From NCBI RefSeq assembly GCF_009738185.1, contig NZ_CP046509.1, positions 3,785,501 through 3,849,500 of the forward strand: DNA of 64,000 nt, given 5' to 3'. This document shows positions 25,021 to 33,800 of the stretch, in pieces. Position 1 is the first letter of the stretch. Each line of letters starts with the position of its first letter. The notes under the pieces were generated by a model. It was not told the origin of the DNA. It saw nothing but the letters and a program-made list of their open reading frames with translations, and did no database searches. The DNA comes from Erwinia sorbitola. GTDB taxonomy: Bacteria > Pseudomonadota > Gammaproteobacteria > Enterobacterales > Enterobacteriaceae. Made by a program: the position numbers and the translations under genes.

Positions 25021-26682
25021 TTACGCTACAGTAAAGCCCAGCATCATGCCGGTATCTTCATGCTCAAGCAGATGGCAGTGCGCCATATAGGCATTAGCAG
25101 CATCAGCTTTATGGTTAAAACGCACCAGCACTTCGCTGCGCGCGCCCTCTACCTCAACGATATCCTTCCAGCCGCTGCGGTGGGCCGCCGGGGGTTTTCC
25201 GTTTTCAGAAAGAATGCGGAACTGGGTGCCGTGAACATGGAATGGGTGCAGCATCATGTCGCCCTCACCGGAGATAGTCCATTTTTCATATTCACCCTGC
25301 TTTGCCTCAAACGACGGTTTATCCATATTAAATGCAACGCCGTTAATACGGTTTCCATCATGGAAATCATATTCTTTGGCTGGCTTACCGTGATTCATCC
25401 CAGCCATATCACCGTGTTTCATTCCGGCCATATTGCCATGATCAGTCCCAGCCATATCGCCGTGTTTCATTCCGGACATATTGCCATGATCCATCCCAGC
25501 CATATTACCGTGATCCATTCCGGACATATCACCGTGATCCATTCCCGCCATCGATGCCTTGCCGTGCTTTTGCATCATCGCCATCATGCCGCGATGATCG
25601 AGCTCCGGATCCATCGTCAGCTGTAACCAGCGGCTTTTCAGTCCATCGGTGGCAGGAATAGCTGGCACATCGACCAGTTTGTCCGGCAGCGATCCGCTGG
25701 CCAACACGCGCAACGGCATAATCGCCAGTACCGGCAGCGGCTGATCAAAGGGTTGCAGGGTCATGCCCATTTGCCGCACCGGCAGGGTTTGCAGATCAAA
25801 AGCCTTCCCGTCTGAGGTATCTACCAGTACCTCGAAGCGCTCACCAGGCAACATCGGCAGCTCGCTCAATTTGACCGGTTCAGCCAGCAGACCGCCATCG
25901 CTGGCAATCACATACATCGGGCGTCGATCGCTGGTGGCCAGATTCAGCGAACGGGCATTACAGCCGTTCAGTAAGCGCAGACGCAGCCAGCCCCGCGATA
26001 CTCCGGTCTGCGGATAGATAGCGCCGTTAGTCAGCATCGTATCGCCAAACCAGCCCACCGCAGCGCTCATAATATCCAGCTGATAGTCGATCTGTGTGCC
26101 GTCTGAACTCAGACGTTTATCCTGCAAAATTACCGGAATATCATCAATGCCCCACTGCTTAGGCAGCAGCAGCTTGCCGCTTTCAGGATCATTAATCAGC
26201 ATCAGTCCCGCCAGTCCCTGCGAAACCTGATAGCCGGTACGGCCGTGCTGATGCGGATGGAACCAGCAGGTCGAGGCGGGCTGATCGGGAGTAAAGGTCA
26301 CACGGCGGCTTTTGTTCGGCTCAATACGCGCCTGCGGCCCACCATCAACCTCTCCCGGTACTTCCAGGCCGTGCCAGTGCACCGTGGTGGCTTCCGGCAG
26401 GCGGTTATGTATGTTGATATTGACTTCCTTGCCGCGCTCTAACTGAATAGCGGGGCCAAGCAGACTACCGTTATAGCCCCAGGTTGGCACATTTTTGCCA
26501 CGCCAGTTGCTGATACCTGCCTGAGCTGTCAGGGTGATTTCACTGCGTGCATCGGGGGTCAGTAATGTGGGGATCGGCAGCAGCGGGCGCTGTTCCGCTG
26601 CCATTAATGAACGGCTCCACAGTGGCAATGCACTGGCTGCGCCGAGAGCAGCGCTTAATTTTATAAAATCACGACGTTGCAT
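25021..26682 (-). CDS. cueO: Multicopper oxidase CueO
   Basis: A 553-aa periplasmic cuprous oxidase for copper tolerance. It has a Tat signal (QRRDFIKLSAALGAASALP), then three cupredoxin domains with copper motifs HWHG, HPHQHG, HPFHVHG and HCHLLEHE. The methionine-rich insert before domain 3 is enlarged to about seven 8-residue units. I use the second ATG as in E. coli. A CueR-type promoter lies upstream. Only 10 bp separate its stop from the first CRISPR repeat on the same strand, and no terminator is visible between them. Confidence 0.96.
   Translation of the reverse strand: MQRRDFIKLSAALGAASALPLWSRSLMAAEQRPLLPIPTLLTPDARSEITLTAQAGISNWRGKNVPTWGYNGSLLGPAIQLERGKEVNINIHNRLPEATTVHWHGLEVPGEVDGGPQARIEPNKSRRVTFTPDQPASTCWFHPHQHGRTGYQVSQGLAGLMLINDPESGKLLLPKQWGIDDIPVILQDKRLSSDGTQIDYQLDIMSAAVGWFGDTMLTNGAIYPQTGVSRGWLRLRLLNGCNARSLNLATSDRRPMYVIASDGGLLAEPVKLSELPMLPGERFEVLVDTSDGKAFDLQTLPVRQMGMTLQPFDQPLPVLAIMPLRVLASGSLPDKLVDVPAIPATDGLKSRWLQLTMDPELDHRGMMAMMQKHGKASMAGMDHGDMSGMDHGNMAGMDHGNMSGMKHGDMAGTDHGNMAGMKHGDMAGMNHGKPAKEYDFHDGNRINGVAFNMDKPSFEAKQGEYEKWTISGEGDMMLHPFHVHGTQFRILSENGKPPAAHRSGWKDIVEVEGARSEVLVRFNHKADAANAYMAHCHLLEHEDTGMMLGFTVA
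25386..25553 (-). repeat. 24-bp tandem repeat encoding the CueO Met/His copper-binding segment
   Basis: About seven 24-bp units encode the octapeptide M-(D/K/N)-H-G-(D/N)-M-(A/S)-G. E. coli CueO has a shorter, irregular Met/His-rich stretch here. Near-identical DNA units suggest recent expansion by slippage or unequal exchange. Confidence 0.85.
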
Positions 26683-26733
26683 CATCCATTCCTTTTGTCA
26701 GATGTCGATATAGCCATCATACTGTAAGCTGCA

Positions 26734-26768
26734 CAGGCCTTGCCGCAACTCGAATTATTGAGGGCATG
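26734..26768 (-). repeat. Possible ERIC-like fragment in the cueO leader
   Basis: GCCTTGCCGCAACTCGAATT followed by ATTGAGGGCAT resembles one end of enterobacterial ERIC-type repeats (CTGCAACTCGAATTATT then AGGGTATA). It lies in the transcribed leader between the CueR promoter and cueO. The match is from memory and only partial. Confidence 0.35.
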
Positions 26769-26778
26769 CTAACTGTGC

Positions 26779-26809
26779 AGCATAAACCTTGCCCTAGCGG
26801 GAAGGTCAA
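26779..26809 (-). promoter_or_regulatory. CueR-activated promoter of cueO
   Basis: On the minus strand -35 TTGACC (26804-26809) and -10 TATGCT (26779-26784) are separated by 19 bp, the overlong spacer typical of MerR-family promoters. A dyad with arms ACCTT and AAGGT (26787-26807) is centred in the spacer, as in E. coli copA and cueO. Copper induction through CueR is therefore likely. Confidence 0.85.
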
Positions 26810-26922
26810 GGCCGTAAAAAAAATGCGAAATAGAGGCTCCAGGATTTTTCTACGGTAAAAGTGGCTGGAACCCGGAGTGAACTGTGCTAACGTCAGCTTA
26901 TTGCACACGTATGAGATATGTC

Positions 26923-27270
26923 ATGAAGAAAAGCATCAAGGCTCTGTTGCTGTTAGGGCTGTTTGGCTTCTCCTCCACCAGTTTCGCACTAAGCGAATCG
27001 GAAGCAGAAGATTTGGCAGATTTAACCGCTGTATTTGTGTACCTGAAAAACGATTGTGGTTACCAGGATCTCCCTGACGGGCAGATCCGCCGTGCGTTGG
27101 TGTTCTTCGCACAGCAAAATCGTTGGGATTTAACCAATTACAATAGTTTCAATATGAAAGCATTAGGTGAGGATAGCTATCGCGATCTCAGCGGTATTGC
27201 TGTCCCGAACGATACTAAGTGTAAATCTCTGGCTCGTGATTCTCTGAGCCTGCTTGCCTACGTTAAGTAA
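26923..27270 (+). CDS. yacC: YacC family periplasmic pilotin-like protein
   Basis: A 115-aa protein with a Sec signal peptide (KKSIKALLLLGLFGFSSTSFA) and a mature part beginning LSESEAED, with two cysteines. It is very close to E. coli YacC, which belongs to the PulS/OutS/AspS-like pilotin family linked with secretins. Its function here is unproven. ATG 26923 gives exactly the E. coli length; the frame is open from 26884. Confidence 0.9.
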   Translation: MKKSIKALLLLGLFGFSSTSFALSESEAEDLADLTAVFVYLKNDCGYQDLPDGQIRRALVFFAQQNRWDLTNYNSFNMKALGEDSYRDLSGIAVPNDTKCKSLARDSLSLLAYVK

Positions 27271-27357
27271 TCGTCTGAACTCATCCTCCTGATGATGATT
27301 TGACCGTGCAACCGCGGTCATAAATAGCTATGATACTGGCCCATTTTTTGCGGCTGT

Positions 27358-27466
27358 TATACTCATCATGATTCAGGTTGCAACTGCACTGGCTGCGTTT
27401 ATTCCCCGGTTCACAGAGTGTTCACGGGGATGCCGCCTTGCTGCAACGTGGTAAATGAAGAGTATA
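27358..27466. repeat. ERIC-like palindromic repeat upstream of speE
   Basis: A 109-bp imperfect palindrome begins TATACTC and ends GAGTATA. Internal arms include GTTGCA/TGCAAC (27377-27382 and 27442-27447) and TCCCCG with CGGGGA. Parts such as GCCGCCTTGCTGCAAC match ERIC-type repeats. It ends 1 bp before AAGGAGG of speE, so it forms most of the speE leader and could fold in the mRNA. Confidence 0.55.
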
Positions 27467-27484
27467 CAAGGAGGAATCCCCACC

Positions 27485-28342
27485 ATGACCGATAATGAAA
27501 TGTGGTATGAAACGCTTCATGCCGGATTCGGACAGTATTTTTCTGTCGATAAAGTTCTGTATCGTGAAAAAACCGATCATCAGGATCTGATTATCTTCGA
27601 AAATGCGGCATTAGGCCGCGTTATGGCGCTGGACGGCGTGGTACAAACCACCGAGCGCGATGAGTTTATTTATCACGAAATGATGACCCATGTCCCGCTG
27701 CTGGCCCACGGTGCACCTAAACGCGTGCTGATTATTGGCGGCGGTGACGGCGCGATGCTGCGTGAAGTGAGTCGTCACAAAAACATCGAACAGATCACCA
27801 TGGTCGAGATCGATGCAGGCGTGGTCAACTTCTGCAAAGAGCACCTGCCAAACCACAGCCAGGGCGCCTATGATGATCCGCGCTTTACGCTGGTGATTGA
27901 CGATGGTGTAAACTTTGTTAAGCAGACCAGCGACACCTTCGACGTCATTATTTCTGACTGCACCGATCCGATTGGGCCGGGAGAAAGTCTGTTTACCTCA
28001 GACTTCTATGCAGGCTGCCGCCGCTGCCTGAATCAAGATGGCATTTTCGTGGCGCAGAACGGCGTCTGCTTCCTTCAGCAGGATGAAGCGGTTAACAGCC
28101 ATCGCAAACTGAGCCACTATTTCGGCGATGTCAGCTTCTACCAGGCCGCGATCCCGACCTATTACGGCGGCATTATGACTTTTGCCTGGGCCAGTGATAA
28201 TCCGGCGTTACGCCAGCTCGATAGCGCGACGATTGCTTCACGTTTCGCTCAGGCAGGACTGACCTGCCGTTACTATAATCCAGCGATCCACATCGGCAGC
28301 TTTGCCCTGCCGCAATATCTGTTAAATGCACTGGCTGACTAG
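27485..28342 (+). CDS. speE: Spermidine synthase
   Basis: A 285-aa aminopropyltransferase making spermidine from putrescine and decarboxylated S-adenosylmethionine. It shows the GGGDGAMLREV nucleotide-binding loop, DCTDPIGPGE with the catalytic aspartate, and AIPTYYGG. I start at ATG 27485, about 10 nt after AAGGAGG; the frame is open from 27455. It lies 27 bp before speD, which supplies its cosubstrate. Confidence 0.96.
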   Translation: MTDNEMWYETLHAGFGQYFSVDKVLYREKTDHQDLIIFENAALGRVMALDGVVQTTERDEFIYHEMMTHVPLLAHGAPKRVLIIGGGDGAMLREVSRHKNIEQITMVEIDAGVVNFCKEHLPNHSQGAYDDPRFTLVIDDGVNFVKQTSDTFDVIISDCTDPIGPGESLFTSDFYAGCRRCLNQDGIFVAQNGVCFLQQDEAVNSHRKLSHYFGDVSFYQAAIPTYYGGIMTFAWASDNPALRQLDSATIASRFAQAGLTCRYYNPAIHIGSFALPQYLLNALAD

Positions 28343-28369
28343 CCGGGCATTTTAAAGGGGCGAACCAAA

Positions 28370-29179
28370 TTGCAAAAACTTAAACTACATGGCTTCAATA
28401 ATCTGACAAAAAGCCTGAGTTTTTGTATCTATGATATCTGCTACGCCAACACGGATGCTGAGCGAGATGGGTATATTGCATACATTGATGAGCAGTATAA
28501 TGCTAACCGGCTGACCGAGATCCTGAGCGAAACCTGCTCAATTATCGGGGCAAATGTGTTAAACATTGCGCGCCAGGATTATGAACCTCAGGGTGCCAGC
28601 GTGACGATTCTGGTCAGTGAAGAACCCATGGATCCGCGTGATATTGACACCTCTGAACACCCAGGCCCACTGCCCAACTCAGTTGTGGCACATCTCGATA
28701 AAAGTCATATCTGCGTACACACCTACCCGGAAAGCCACCCTGAAGGCGGTCTGTGTACCTTTCGTGCAGATATTGAAGTCTCCACCTGTGGCGTGATTTC
28801 GCCGCTGAAAGCGCTGAACTATTTAATTCACCAGCTGGAATCCGATATTGTCACCATCGATTATCGCGTGCGTGGGTTTACCCGCGATGTGAACGGTGTA
28901 AAACACTTTATCGATCATGAGATTAACTCTATTCAGAATTTTATGTCGGACGATATGAAGTCGATGTACGACATGATGGATGTGAATGTGTATCAGGAAA
29001 ACATGTTCCATACCAAAATGCTGTTGAAAGAGTTCGATCTGAAACATTATCTGTTTAATACCGAGCCTTCCGATCTGAGTCCACAGGAACACAAGCATAT
29101 TACTGACCTGCTGTGGAAAGAGATGCGTGAGATTTATTACGGTCGCAATATCCCATCGCTGGGATTGAAGACCCAGTAA
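28370..29179 (+). CDS. speD: S-adenosylmethionine decarboxylase proenzyme
   Basis: A 269-aa pyruvoyl enzyme of the enterobacterial type. Self-cleavage is at Lys111-Ser112 in DKSHICVHTYPE. The start is TTG 28370, as I recall for E. coli speD, after AAAGGGGCG. It supplies the aminopropyl donor to SpeE in the same operon. A strong terminator follows. Confidence 0.96.
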   Translation: MQKLKLHGFNNLTKSLSFCIYDICYANTDAERDGYIAYIDEQYNANRLTEILSETCSIIGANVLNIARQDYEPQGASVTILVSEEPMDPRDIDTSEHPGPLPNSVVAHLDKSHICVHTYPESHPEGGLCTFRADIEVSTCGVISPLKALNYLIHQLESDIVTIDYRVRGFTRDVNGVKHFIDHEINSIQNFMSDDMKSMYDMMDVNVYQENMFHTKMLLKEFDLKHYLFNTEPSDLSPQEHKHITDLLWKEMREIYYGRNIPSLGLKTQ

Positions 29180-29207
29180 CAGATTGTTTGTATCGATATC
29201 AGTAACT

Positions 29208-29230
29208 GGCGACCTGCGGGTCGCCTTTTT
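29208..29230 (+). terminator. Intrinsic terminator of speED
   Basis: GGCGACC (29208-29214) pairs with GGTCGCC (29219-29225) around a 4-nt loop, and five T follow. Confidence 0.9.
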
Positions 29231-29285
29231 ATTGGCTTTGGCGTGAAATTTTACAATTCAGGAGAGAGGGAGGATAGCGCCCCGA

Positions 29286-29648
29286 TTAGCGGCCCTGTAA
29301 AAATGCACGGTAGGCGGCGATCACAGCGAGAAAGTCCTCCACGCCGCAGAACGAGAGGCTCTCTTCGTCGTAATAGTTCATTCCATCTTCCATCTCATCC
29401 CCTTCAAAGCCGAGCTGGTTTGAGCGGATCATCACCTCTTCCTCATCCAGCAGCAGGGTATATTCACGCCCCACACGCTGCCACTGACGCACGCTGCCTT
29501 TAACCTCTGCAGCTGCGGCTTCTACTTCGTCAAGAATGCTGAGATCTTCATTCACTTCATCATTAAACCAGTGACCGACGGCCTCATGGCCCATCGTCAT
29601 GCGAACCTTCACTCCACCGGTGATATCTCTTAAAAATTCATATTCCAT
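29286..29648 (-). CDS. yacL: UPF0231 family protein YacL
   Basis: A 120-aa acidic protein close to E. coli YacL (MEYEFLRDITGGVKVRMTMG at the N terminus, EGMNYYDEESLS in the middle of the C-terminal half). Its function is unknown. It sits between speD and acnB as in E. coli. Confidence 0.93.
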   Translation of the reverse strand: MEYEFLRDITGGVKVRMTMGHEAVGHWFNDEVNEDLSILDEVEAAAAEVKGSVRQWQRVGREYTLLLDEEEVMIRSNQLGFEGDEMEDGMNYYDEESLSFCGVEDFLAVIAAYRAFLQGR

Positions 29649-29816
29649 CGCGCTTTCCTCCCGGCCAGCCTGCTGTACAGGCTTACCCCTATTTTGCGCG
29701 TCTGCCGCGACAATTCTGAGCTTTGGCGCGCATTATCGCAGGCTGCCGCGCGAAAAGCAGTGGGTTTTTACCTGGCTTCTCTCAATTTTAACGCTGTCTC
29801 TCTCCACTTCACCCAT

Positions 29817-29844
29817 AAAAAAACCGGGCACATGGCCCGGTTTC
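29817..29844 (-). terminator. Intrinsic terminator of acnB
   Basis: On the minus strand AAACCGGGC pairs with GCCCGGTTT around a short CATGT loop and continues into a run of seven T, about 20 bp after the acnB stop. Confidence 0.9.
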
Positions 29845-29862
29845 TATAGCGCTGACTGAGGA

Positions 29863-32460
29863 TTAAACCGCAGTCTGGAAAATCACGCTGTCGGCTTTAT
29901 CAGTGTACTGACTCAGCTGGTCGAAGTTCAGATAACGATAGGTATCCACGGCAGTTTTATCCACCTGATCCATAAAGTGCAGATACTCTTCCGGCGTTGG
30001 CAGTTTACCCAGCAGAGACGCTACCGCTGACAGCTCGGCAGAAGCCAGGAACACATTCGCGCCAGTACCGAGACGGTTCGGGAAGTTACGCGTTGAAGTC
30101 GACACTACCGTTGCACCGTCCGCCACACGCGCCTGGTTACCCATGCACAGAGAACAGCCAGGAATCTCGATACGCGCACCGCTCTTACCGAACACGCTGT
30201 AATAACCTTCTTCGGTCAGCTGCGCTGCATCCATCTTGGTTGGCGGAGCAACCCACAGACGGGTTGGCAACTGACCCTTATGGGCATCCAGCAGCTTACC
30301 GGCAGCACGGAAGTGGCCGATGTTGGTCATGCAGGAACCGATAAATACTTCATCGATTTTTGTACCCTGCACATCAGACAACAGGCGGGCATCATCCGGA
30401 TCGTTTGGCGCACACAGAATTGGCTCTTTGATATCCGCCAGATCGATTTCGATCACTGCGGCGTACTCTGCATCTGCATCGCCTTCAAGCAGCTGCGGAT
30501 CGGCCAGCCATTTTTCCATGCCCTGAATACGGCGTTCGATAGTACGACGATCGCCATAACCTTCGGAGATCATCCACTTCAGCAGCACGATATTAGAGTT
30601 CAGATACTCAATGATTGGATCTTTGTTCAGCTTGATGGAACACCCTGCGGCAGAACGCTCGGCGGATGCATCGGACAGCTCAAATGCCTGCTCAACTTTC
30701 AGATCCGGCAGACCTTCAATTTCCAGAATGCGGCCGGAGAAGATGTTTTTCTTACCTTTCTTCTCAACGGTCAGCAGGCCAGCTTTGATGGCATACAGCG
30801 GGATAGCATGTACCAGATCGCGCAGGGTAATACCCGGCTGCATTTTGCCTTTAAAGCGCACCAGCACTGATTCCGGCATATCCAGCGGCATCACACCGGT
30901 CGCAGCAGCAAAGGCCACCAGGCCAGAACCCGCCGGGAAAGAGATACCAATCGGGAAGCGGGTGTGAGAGTCGCCACCGGTACCAACGGTATCCGGCAGC
31001 AGCATACGGTTCAGCCAGCTATGGATAATACCGTCACCCGGGCGCAGCGATACGCCGCCACGGTTCATAATAAAATCAGGCAGCGTATGGTGGGTAGTCA
31101 CGTCAACCGGCTTCGGATAAGCAGCGGTGTGACAGAAAGACTGCATGACCAGATCGGCAGAGAAACCGAGGCACGCCAGATCTTTCAGCTCATCACGGGT
31201 CATCGGGCCGGTGGTGTCCTGTGAGCCAACCGAGGTCATTTTCGGTTCACAGTAAGCACCAGGACGCACACCGTCAACGCCGCATGCGCGACCAACCATT
31301 TTCTGCGCCAGTGAGAATCCACGGGTGCTGGACGCGACATCTTTCGCCTGCTCAAACACATTGCTGTGCGGCAGACCGAGAGATTCACGTGCTTTAGTGG
31401 TCAAACCACGGCCAATAATCAGTGGAATACGGCCACCAGCACGAACTTCATCCACCAGCACGTTGGTTTTCAGTTCGAAGTTAGCCAGCACTTCACCGGT
31501 TTCATGGTTACGGACTTCACCTTTATATGGGTAGATATCGATAACATCGCCCATATTCAGACGGTCAACGTCCACTTCAATCGGCAGTGCGCCTGCATCT
31601 TCCATGGTGTTAAAGAAGATAGGGGCGATTTTACCGCCGAGGCAGACACCGCCGCCCTTCTTGTTTGGCACGTAAGGAATATCGTCACCCATAAACCACA
31701 GCACCGAGTTGGTGGCAGATTTACGCGAAGAACCGGTACCGACCACATCGCCGACGTAGGTCAGCGGGAAGCCTTTTGCTTTTAATGCTTCGATCTGTTT
31801 GATCGGGCCTACGTTACCAGCATCGTCGGGTTCGATACCTTCACGGGCGTTTTTCAACATCGCCAGCGCGTGCAGTGGAATATCCGGGCGAGACCATGCA
31901 TCCGGCGCCGGAGAGAGGTCGTCGGTATTGGTTTCGCCGGTCACTTTAAACACGGTTACGGTGATTTTTTCTGCAAGTTTAGGACGCTTCAGGAACCATT
32001 CGGCGTCAGCCCACGACTGAATAATTTTTTTCGCGTGTGGGTTACCTGCTTTGGATTTGTCTTCGACATCATAGAAGTTGTCAAACATCAGCAGCGTGTG
32101 AGACAGCGCTTCAGCAGCAATCGGTGCCAGCTTTTCATCGTCAAGCGCGTCAATCAGCGCATGGATGTTATAGCCACCCTGCATGGTGCCCAGCAGTTTG
32201 ACTGCCAGTTCAGGAGTGACCAGAGGAGAAGTTGTTTCGCCTTTCGCGACGGCAGCCAGGAAACCGGCTTTGACATACGCCGCTTCATCTACGCCCGGCG
32301 GCACTCGATTGATTAACAGATCGGACAGAAATTCTTCTTCACCCGCTGGAGGGGCTTTTAGCAGTTCAACCAGCGCGGCCATTTGGGAAGCATCTAACGG
32401 TTTTGGAACAATCCCCTGGGCAGCACGCTCGGCAACGTGCTTACGGTATTCTTCTAGCAC
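29863..32460 (-). CDS. acnB: Aconitate hydratase B
   Basis: An 865-aa TCA-cycle enzyme that also acts as 2-methylisocitrate dehydratase. It has the AcnB domain order: HEAT-like N terminus (VLEEYRKHVAERA), swivel domain, then the catalytic domains with the 4Fe-4S cysteines in SCMTNIGHF and CSLCMGN. The start is GTG 32460 after GAGGAG, giving exactly the E. coli length; the frame is open to 32619. In E. coli yacH lies between acnB and lpd. Here about 12 kb of other genes lie there. Confidence 0.97.
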   Translation of the reverse strand: MLEEYRKHVAERAAQGIVPKPLDASQMAALVELLKAPPAGEEEFLSDLLINRVPPGVDEAAYVKAGFLAAVAKGETTSPLVTPELAVKLLGTMQGGYNIHALIDALDDEKLAPIAAEALSHTLLMFDNFYDVEDKSKAGNPHAKKIIQSWADAEWFLKRPKLAEKITVTVFKVTGETNTDDLSPAPDAWSRPDIPLHALAMLKNAREGIEPDDAGNVGPIKQIEALKAKGFPLTYVGDVVGTGSSRKSATNSVLWFMGDDIPYVPNKKGGGVCLGGKIAPIFFNTMEDAGALPIEVDVDRLNMGDVIDIYPYKGEVRNHETGEVLANFELKTNVLVDEVRAGGRIPLIIGRGLTTKARESLGLPHSNVFEQAKDVASSTRGFSLAQKMVGRACGVDGVRPGAYCEPKMTSVGSQDTTGPMTRDELKDLACLGFSADLVMQSFCHTAAYPKPVDVTTHHTLPDFIMNRGGVSLRPGDGIIHSWLNRMLLPDTVGTGGDSHTRFPIGISFPAGSGLVAFAAATGVMPLDMPESVLVRFKGKMQPGITLRDLVHAIPLYAIKAGLLTVEKKGKKNIFSGRILEIEGLPDLKVEQAFELSDASAERSAAGCSIKLNKDPIIEYLNSNIVLLKWMISEGYGDRRTIERRIQGMEKWLADPQLLEGDADAEYAAVIEIDLADIKEPILCAPNDPDDARLLSDVQGTKIDEVFIGSCMTNIGHFRAAGKLLDAHKGQLPTRLWVAPPTKMDAAQLTEEGYYSVFGKSGARIEIPGCSLCMGNQARVADGATVVSTSTRNFPNRLGTGANVFLASAELSAVASLLGKLPTPEEYLHFMDQVDKTAVDTYRYLNFDQLSQYTDKADSVIFQTAV

Positions 32461-32565
32461 GACGTTCTCCTCGCTCTCATTGTATTTAGCATCCCGGACT
32501 ACCTGAGTCACCGCAAAGTGAAAACAATCCATGTGTAGGGTAAGGTGCCCGGTTCCGCGAGGGCC

Positions 32566-32594
32566 AGCATAGCAGGATTTCGGTTGCATGTTAA
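32566..32594 (-). promoter_or_regulatory. Probable sigma-70 promoter of acnB
   Basis: On the minus strand -35 TTAACA (32589-32594), a 17-bp spacer and -10 TATGCT (32566-32571, with TGC just upstream) would give a leader of about 100 nt. In the rest of 32461-32966 I see only the cold-shock gene terminator. Confidence 0.5.
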
Positions 32595-32868
32595 TCTGTT
32601 TACAAAAAAGCAACATCAATAGCCTGACAGGTTTTATGGGCTAAAAAGCTGTTTCCCAGCGCTTTTAACTGGTTTTTCAGTCCAGGTCTTTCAGTTATTC
32701 TTCATGTGTGGTTAAAAAACAGTATATCTTCCGCAGCTGAATCTCCCGCTACGAACTGTGGAAATAAATGCAGCTTATTTTAAATGGCAGTTCAATAACT
32801 TATCAACGTGAGGAGTGGTGGGGGGATCGATACGGGGAAAGACGCCGTTTTCACGGAGCACAAAAACA

Positions 32869-32897
32869 AAAAAAGCCGCACTTGGCGGCTTTTTTAT
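32869..32897 (-). terminator. Bidirectional intrinsic terminator after the cold-shock gene
   Basis: AAAAGCCGC pairs with GCGGCTTTT around CAAGT on the minus strand, with T runs of six or more on both sides. Confidence 0.85.
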
Positions 32898-32966
32898 CAC
32901 TAACACGTCACTGCTCAGGCTACTGCCGTCATCGCTGTCGTCAATGTTAGCGAGATTATCGGCTTA

Positions 32967-33179
32967 TTACAGCGCGATAACGTTTACAGCTGATGGGCCT
33001 TTAGCGCCGTTCTCGATAGAGAACTCAACTTTCTGGCCTTCATCTAAGGTTTTGAAATCGCTGCTCTGGATAGCAGAGAAATGTACGAATACATCTTTGC
33101 TGCCGTCTGCTGGAGTGATGAAACCGAAGCCTTTATCAGCGTTGAACCATTTTACTAAACCAGTCATTTTGTTAGACAT
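32967..33179 (-). CDS. CspA-family cold-shock protein
   Basis: A 70-aa single OB-fold RNA chaperone with RNP1 KGFGFI and RNP2 VFVHF. It is close to the CspA/CspB/CspG/CspI group of E. coli (SNKMTGLVKWFNADKGFGF). The paralogue cannot be fixed from sequence alone. I start at ATG 33179 with AAGGAAAT upstream; the frame is open to 33221. The long leader is typical for cold-regulated members. No csp gene is in this position in E. coli. Confidence 0.9.
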   Translation of the reverse strand: MSNKMTGLVKWFNADKGFGFITPADGSKDVFVHFSAIQSSDFKTLDEGQKVEFSIENGAKGPSAVNVIAL

Positions 33180-33388
33180 GATATTTCCTTTCATATTTGA
33201 GCCACTTAGTGTGGCGAACATGGCCTGTTTTCAGATTTAATCTTATTTGGCACTTAGGAGGAGGCTCTCGATGAAGGGATATCTGTGATAACACTTGTAC
33301 TGAGGACTGCTTTACTAAAACTGCGTTCATAAGGTCTGTATTCCAAACCGATGCAAACATAGTAGACCGGATTCGCCTGAACAAGCAA
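33180..33388 (-). promoter_or_regulatory. Promoter and long 5' leader of the cold-shock gene
   Basis: A promoter with -35 TTGCTT (33383-33388), an 18-bp spacer and -10 TACTAT (33359-33364) predicts a start near 33352. The resulting leader is about 170 nt, similar in length to the cspA leader (about 160 nt) that acts as a cold-sensing RNA in E. coli. I have not folded it. Confidence 0.6.
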
Positions 33389-33518
33389 GGATTCATTTCA
33401 TTTATATTTTTTTGAACTTTATGCATCACCACGGGTCAGCGGATCCGGGCCGTCGGGCGCGGCAGTGATAAGTGTAAAGCAAGGCAACGCCATGAAAAAG
33501 CAGACTTCCACGGAAATG

Positions 33519-33550
33519 AAAAAGCCCTGACGGATATCGCCAGGGCTTTT
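33519..33550 (-). terminator. Strong intrinsic terminator with no recognised gene in front
   Basis: On the minus strand AAAAGCCCTG pairs with CAGGGCTTTT and five T follow. No known gene precedes it on that strand; the transcript it ends would start from the promoter at 34067-34094. Confidence 0.75.
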
Positions 33551-33653
33551 AGGTTACTGCATACTCAAACTTTAACATTAATGAACTTAACGAGTAATTA
33601 CTGCTATTAATACTTCGTCAAATGTACGTGTTTATTACGGATTGTATTGGTGA

Positions 33654-33800
33654 CTAAAATACTAGCTTACCTCCATAAATGACATTTAACATCATCATGC
33701 CTGTCTCAAGACATGGCGGATTAAACAAGTACACTCCCCATCGCGACGTAGACTCTTTGATACGTGGCTTGACTTCGATTGTGATTAGCGGAACAGACAT
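33654..33800 (-). CDS. Possible 48-aa protein, unrecognised
   Basis: The frame runs from ATG 33800 (ending MSVPLITIEVKPRIKE... LVF) to TAG 33654 and is open for 13 more codons upstream. The middle reads like a folded protein rather than noise (STSRWGVYLFNPPC, then three consecutive Met). No good ribosome-binding site is visible. It lies within a possible transcript from 34060 to 33520. I do not recognise the family. It could be a degraded gene end. Confidence 0.3.
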   Translation of the reverse strand: MSVPLITIEVKPRIKESTSRWGVYLFNPPCLETGMMMLNVIYGGKLVF

